The translations under genes and the position numbers were made by a program. 64,000 bases of DNA from Pedobacter psychrotolerans (GTDB taxonomy: Bacteria; Bacteroidota; Bacteroidia; Sphingobacteriales; Sphingobacteriaceae): NCBI RefSeq assembly GCF_004340665.1, contig NZ_SLWO01000002.1, positions 663,254-727,253 on the forward strand, in the 5' to 3' direction. How positions within the stretch are numbered: the stretch's first letter is position 1; every line of letters begins with the position of its first letter. The notes beneath the pieces were generated by a model, which was not told the origin of the DNA, did no database searches, and saw only the letters and a program-made list of their open reading frames with translations. This document shows, piece by piece, positions 60,576 through 64,000 of the stretch.

Positions 60576-60953
60576 TCAATTTGCTTTCTTTGGTTCTAAC
60601 TTTAATTCATAAACTTTTGGATCATATTTCATCATTGCGCCAGTAGCTGCATCAACTGCCCAACCAATCAGTCCTAATAAATTTAATACGGCAACAGGAT
60701 TGAATGCTGGCGTTGGTTGAAAGGTTTTGGTTTCATAACCATCAAGTTTTAAGCTAACCATTGGGCCTGAAAATCCTTTTTTCAATGGAACTGCCATTGG
60801 TGTAACACCTACTTTAACTCCATCAACTTCGATATCAGCAGCTGGAGGGTTAGAATTAATCTGAACGTTTTGTTTTGTTCCGGTGAAGATGGTTGCGCAG
60901 CTCGAAAGCAGCAATGTTGCCGAGATGGCAACAAGGGTAAATACTTTTTTCAT
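60576..60953 (-). CDS. PEGA-domain lipoprotein
   Basis: 125 residues. Lipoprotein signal ending in LLLSSCATI, then one PEGA domain (VQINSNPPAADIEVDGVKVG, VTPMAVPLKKGFSGPMVSLK, LDGYETKTFQ), then a hydrophobic stretch (VLNLLGLIGWAVDAATGAMM) that could touch a membrane. The two-domain layout is seen in many small Bacteroidetes lipoproteins of unknown role, perhaps envelope structure. It stands between two terminators, so it is monocistronic. Confidence 0.87.
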   Translation of the reverse strand: MKKVFTLVAISATLLLSSCATIFTGTKQNVQINSNPPAADIEVDGVKVGVTPMAVPLKKGFSGPMVSLKLDGYETKTFQPTPAFNPVAVLNLLGLIGWAVDAATGAMMKYDPKVYELKLEPKKAN

Positions 60954-61184
60954 TTTTTGTGTGTGTGTTATGTGTCCCTACTCTTATGGCTTTTCAGTTC
61001 CGCCCTGTTTACGGTTCAGCTCCGCTTTTATATTAACCGCGTAAAGAAGTTGCCTACCAACTTCAAAATTGATCAATAGCTTGTAAATACGTTTAAGGAT
61101 TGTGTTGATTAGAACAAGTAGATGAGTTAAAGTCTACGTCAATAAATATAGTATTAAATCTGAGCATTAAAAACCTATTTGTAC

Positions 61185-61215
61185 AAAAAAGGCCTTGACG
61201 AAAGTCAAGGCCTTA
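61185..61215 (-). terminator. Terminator of secA
   Basis: AAGGCCTTGAC and GTCAAGGCCTT form a perfect 11-pair stem around GAAA; the minus strand continues TTTTTT. It lies 23 bases after the secA stop codon. Confidence 0.9.
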
Positions 61216-61237
61216 ATAATGTGCTATATAATTTATC

Positions 61238-64000
61238 TTACAAATTTGCGCCGTGGCAGTTTTTATATTTTTTACCACTTCCACAAGGGCACAGTTCATT
61301 TCTGCCTACTGTTGCTTCTTTACGGATAGGTTGCTGCGGAACAGCTTCACGCGTATCACCAAACTCAATACCTGGTTCTTCTCTACCAAACTCCTGTTTG
61401 GTTGTTTGTAACTTAGGTTGTTTTACTGGTGCTGGTGCTTCTCTCAAGTCTTCAGCCTCTTGCTGAACTGGAATACCACCTTTATATAAGAAACTTACTA
61501 CTTCTTTATTCACTGCATTAAGCATGCTCTTAAATAAGTTGAAGGCTTCCATTTTATAAATAACCAATGGATCTTTCTGCTCATACACCGCATTTTGAAC
61601 TGATTGTTTCAAATCATCCATTTCACGTAAATGCTCTTTCCAACTGTCGTCAATTAAAGCCAGAACAATTGTTTTCTCGAATGAACGAACAACCTCTTTT
61701 CCTTTATTATCGATTGCTTTTTTCAAATCTACTGCAACTTGAATGCCGCGAATACCATCCGTAAATGGAACAACGATTTGTTCAATAAGCTCACCGCGTT
61801 CTTCATAAACCTGAGTTAAAACCGGCAAAGATTGTTGAATTACTGCTTCTGATTTACGGGCATAAAAAGCTTCTGCTTCTTCAAATAATTTTTCAGATAG
61901 CTGTGCAGCATTGGTTGATGCAAATTCTTTTTCGGTAATGGCGGTATCTAAAGAGAAGTTTTTAATTACTTCTAGTTTGAAACCATCATAATTAGCCTCT
62001 TCTTTATATTCTGTTACGATATCTTCAGCAACATCAAAAACCATGTTGTTCATATCCACATCTAAACGTTCGCCAAATAAAGCATTTTTACGTTTAGCAT
62101 AAATTACAGTACGTTGAGAGTTCATCACATCATCGTACTCCAATAAACGTTTACGAATACCAAAGTTGTTTTCTTCTACTTTTTTCTGTGCACGTTCGAT
62201 AGACTTGGTAATCATAGAATGTTGAATCACTTCACCATCCTCAATACCCATGCGCACCATAATGCCAGAAATTCTTTCAGATCCAAATAAACGCATTAAG
62301 TTATCTTCAAGAGAAACGAAGAACTGTGAAGAACCCGGATCACCCTGACGACCGGCACGACCACGTAACTGTCTGTCAACACGACGTGATTCATGGCGCT
62401 CAGTACCTACAATGGCTAAACCACCTGCTTCTTTTACACCTGCACCTAATTTAATATCCGTACCACGACCAGCCATGTTGGTGGCAATGGTAACTGTTCC
62501 AGACTGACCAGCTTCAGCAACAATATCAGCCTCCCTCTGGTGCATTTTAGCATTTAATACGTTGTGTTTAATTCCACGAAGTTTAAGCATACGGCTTAAC
62601 AATTCTGAAATTTCAACAGAAGTTGTACCTACCAGCACCGGACGACCAGCTTGTGTTAACTTTACAATTTCATCAGCAACCGCATTGTACTTTTCACGAA
62701 CGGTACGGTAAACATAATCCTGCTCATCTCTTCTTGAAATATTTCTATTGGTTGGAATTTCAACAACATCCAGTTTATAGATTGACCAGAACTCACCAGC
62801 TTCAGTAGTTGCAGTACCCGTCATACCACAAAGTTTATGGTACATACGGAAATAATTTTGCAAGGTTACGGTAGCATAAGTTTGAGTTGCATCTTCAACT
62901 TTAACATTTTCTTTAGCCTCAATCGCCTGATGTAATCCGTCAGAATAACGACGACCATCCATGATACGCCCAGTTTGCTCATCAACAATTTTAATCTTTC
63001 CTTCATCGATGATATATTCTACATCAATTTCGAACAAGGTATAAGCTTTTAATAGTTGATTTACAGAGTGAATGCGTTCTGCTTTTACAGAATAATCACG
63101 CATTAAAGCATCTTTGGTAGATACTTTTTCTTCTAAAGGCAAGTCTGATTTTTCAAGCTCTGCTACTTCTGTACCTACATCAGGTAAAACAAAGAAATGA
63201 GGATCTTCACCTGATTGGGTAATCAACTCAATACCTTTTTCTGTTAATTCTACCTGGTTATTTTTTTCATCAATATAGAAGAACAATTCAGAATCTACCT
63301 TAGGCATATTCTTAGATTGATCTGCCATGTAGTAGTTTTCTGTTTTCAACAACAAACCTCGAACACCACTTTCACTTAAGAATTTAATTAGGGCTTTATT
63401 TTTTGGCAAACCACGGTAAGCACGTAATAATGCTAAACCACCTTCACCCTCTTCTGTTCCGCTGTTACCAGCGTTAATTAATTTTTTGGCTTCATTTAAT
63501 GCTTGAGAAACATATGCCTTTTGAGCATTTACCAAACGCTCAATGCGTGGTTTTAACTCATAAAATTCATGTTGATCTCCATGAGGGATCGGGCCTGAGA
63601 TAATTAACGGTGTACGGGCATCATCAATTAATACTGAATCGACCTCATCCACCATGGCAAAGTGTTGCTTGCGCTGAACCAATTGATCTGGCGTTTGCGA
63701 CATATTGTCACGCAGGTAATCAAAACCGAACTCGTTATTGGTTCCGTAAGTGATATCTGAAGCATAAGCTTTTCTTCTTTCTTCAGAGTTTGGCTCATGT
63801 TTATCGATACAATCTACACTTAAGCCATGAAATTCAAATAATGGACCATTCCATTCACTATCTCTGCGGGCCAGGTAATCATTCACGGTTACGATGTGAA
63901 CACCTTGTCCGGCAAGTGCATTTAAATATGCTGGTAAAGTACTCACCAGGGTTTTACCCTCACCAGTAGCCATTTCGGCAATTTTACCACTATGTAGAAC
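61238..64000 (-). CDS. secA: Preprotein translocase ATPase SecA; N-terminus outside the window
   Basis: 920 residues are present and the frame runs off the right edge (codons up to base 64000), so the apparent start at 63973 ([17 protein letters not shown]) is internal: it is the Walker A region itself. Then come the DEAD-box [20 protein letters not shown], the preprotein cross-linking domain, [20 protein letters not shown], the ATPase half [15 protein letters not shown] with [20 protein letters not shown], and the scaffold. The end carries the SEC-C zinc motif [17 protein letters not shown]. It drives unfolded proteins through SecYEG. A Bacteroidetes-type insertion follows the DEAD motif ([18 protein letters not shown]), which makes the protein longer than in E. 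coli. Confidence 0.96.
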   Translation of the reverse strand, partial: VLHSGKIAEMATGEGKTLVSTLPAYLNALAGQGVHIVTVNDYLARRDSEWNGPLFEFHGLSVDCIDKHEPNSEERRKAYASDITYGTNNEFGFDYLRDNMSQTPDQLVQRKQHFAMVDEVDSVLIDDARTPLIISGPIPHGDQHEFYELKPRIERLVNAQKAYVSQALNEAKKLINAGNSGTEEGEGGLALLRAYRGLPKNKALIKFLSESGVRGLLLKTENYYMADQSKNMPKVDSELFFYIDEKNNQVELTEKGIELITQSGEDPHFFVLPDVGTEVAELEKSDLPLEEKVSTKDALMRDYSVKAERIHSVNQLLKAYTLFEIDVEYIIDEGKIKIVDEQTGRIMDGRRYSDGLHQAIEAKENVKVEDATQTYATVTLQNYFRMYHKLCGMTGTATTEAGEFWSIYKLDVVEIPTNRNISRRDEQDYVYRTVREKYNAVADEIVKLTQAGRPVLVGTTSVEISELLSRMLKLRGIKHNVLNAKMHQREADIVAEAGQSGTVTIATNMAGRGTDIKLGAGVKEAGGLAIVGTERHESRRVDRQLRGRAGRQGDPGSSQFFVSLEDNLMRLFGSERISGIMVRMGIEDGEVIQHSMITKSIERAQKKVEENNFGIRKRLLEYDDVMNSQRTVIYAKRKNALFGERLDVDMNNMVFDVAEDIVTEYKEEANYDGFKLEVIKNFSLDTAITEKEFASTNAAQLSEKLFEEAEAFYARKSEAVIQQSLPVLTQVYEERGELIEQIVVPFTDGIRGIQVAVDLKKAIDNKGKEVVRSFEKTIVLALIDDSWKEHLREMDDLKQSVQNAVYEQKDPLVIYKMEAFNLFKSMLNAVNKEVVSFLYKGGIPVQQEAEDLREAPAPVKQPKLQTTKQEFGREEPGIEFGDTREAVPQQPIRKEATVGRNELCPCGSGKKYKNCHGANL

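Overview
The window looks like a chromosomal segment of a Bacteroidetes bacterium, most likely a Sphingobacteriaceae/Pedobacter-type organism. The grounds are AT-rich DNA, TTG/TAnnTTTG-type promoter signals, many secreted proteins and SCKK-type lipoproteins, families common in this phylum (DUF2805, DUF4251, DUF6515, DUF2807, CocE/NonD, phytase-like esterase, choice-of-anchor I), a TetR-TolC-RND set and a SecA with a C-terminal SEC-C zinc motif. The placement is an inference from gene content; no 16S gene is present.

Layout. 0-15 kb is a photoprotection zone: the 3' end of crtB, a DUF2805 gene, two photolyase/cryptochrome-type proteins, then an SDR/HxlR divergent pair, two identical tRNA-Asn genes, a PfkB kinase, a cytochrome b5-like/lycopene cyclase operon, crtI, an ECF sigma factor, murB and a crtZ-type hydroxylase. 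15-22 kb is a TetR-controlled TolC/adaptor/RND efflux operon. 22-32 kb holds an MFS transporter, surface lipoproteins, lpdA, a HAD-Crp-VOC run and a DUF6515 protein. 32-39 kb has tandem CocE/NonD hydrolases and an M1 peptidase. 39-52 kb is mixed metabolism: GH18 chitinase, SirB1-like protein, methyltransferase, esterase, prfB with a programmed frameshift, an M20 hydrolase, pgi, glutaminyl cyclase and YraN. 52-64 kb carries dnaG, an SGNH hydrolase, a serine hydrolase, a second M20 hydrolase, SPOR and PEGA proteins, and most of secA (5' end cut by the window).

Most striking structure. Three intergenic regions (9.36-10.87, 36.0-37.1 and 54.15-55.34 kb) are arrays of inverted-repeat units, each built on a different repeat family, and each holds exactly one very small stand-alone nuclease gene between inverted repeat copies: a GIY-YIG protein (100 aa), a DUF559/Vsr-like PD-(D/E)xK protein (119 aa) and a second GIY-YIG protein (99 aa). 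The two GIY-YIG-linked repeat families share the same end motifs (GTCATT... and ...GAAG(C)AATCT). In the 54 kb array the nuclease gene lies inside one repeat unit, as an autonomous element would lie among gene-less relatives. This resembles REPIN/RAYT organisation with small endonucleases in place of the transposase. Solitary copies of the same families lie at 25.8, 29.6 and probably 60.4 kb.

Other notable points: a photolyase-like protein that appears circularly permuted, a candidate small RNA gene after crtI, a dense palindrome cluster between the SDR and HxlR genes, and a canonical RF2 frameshift site.
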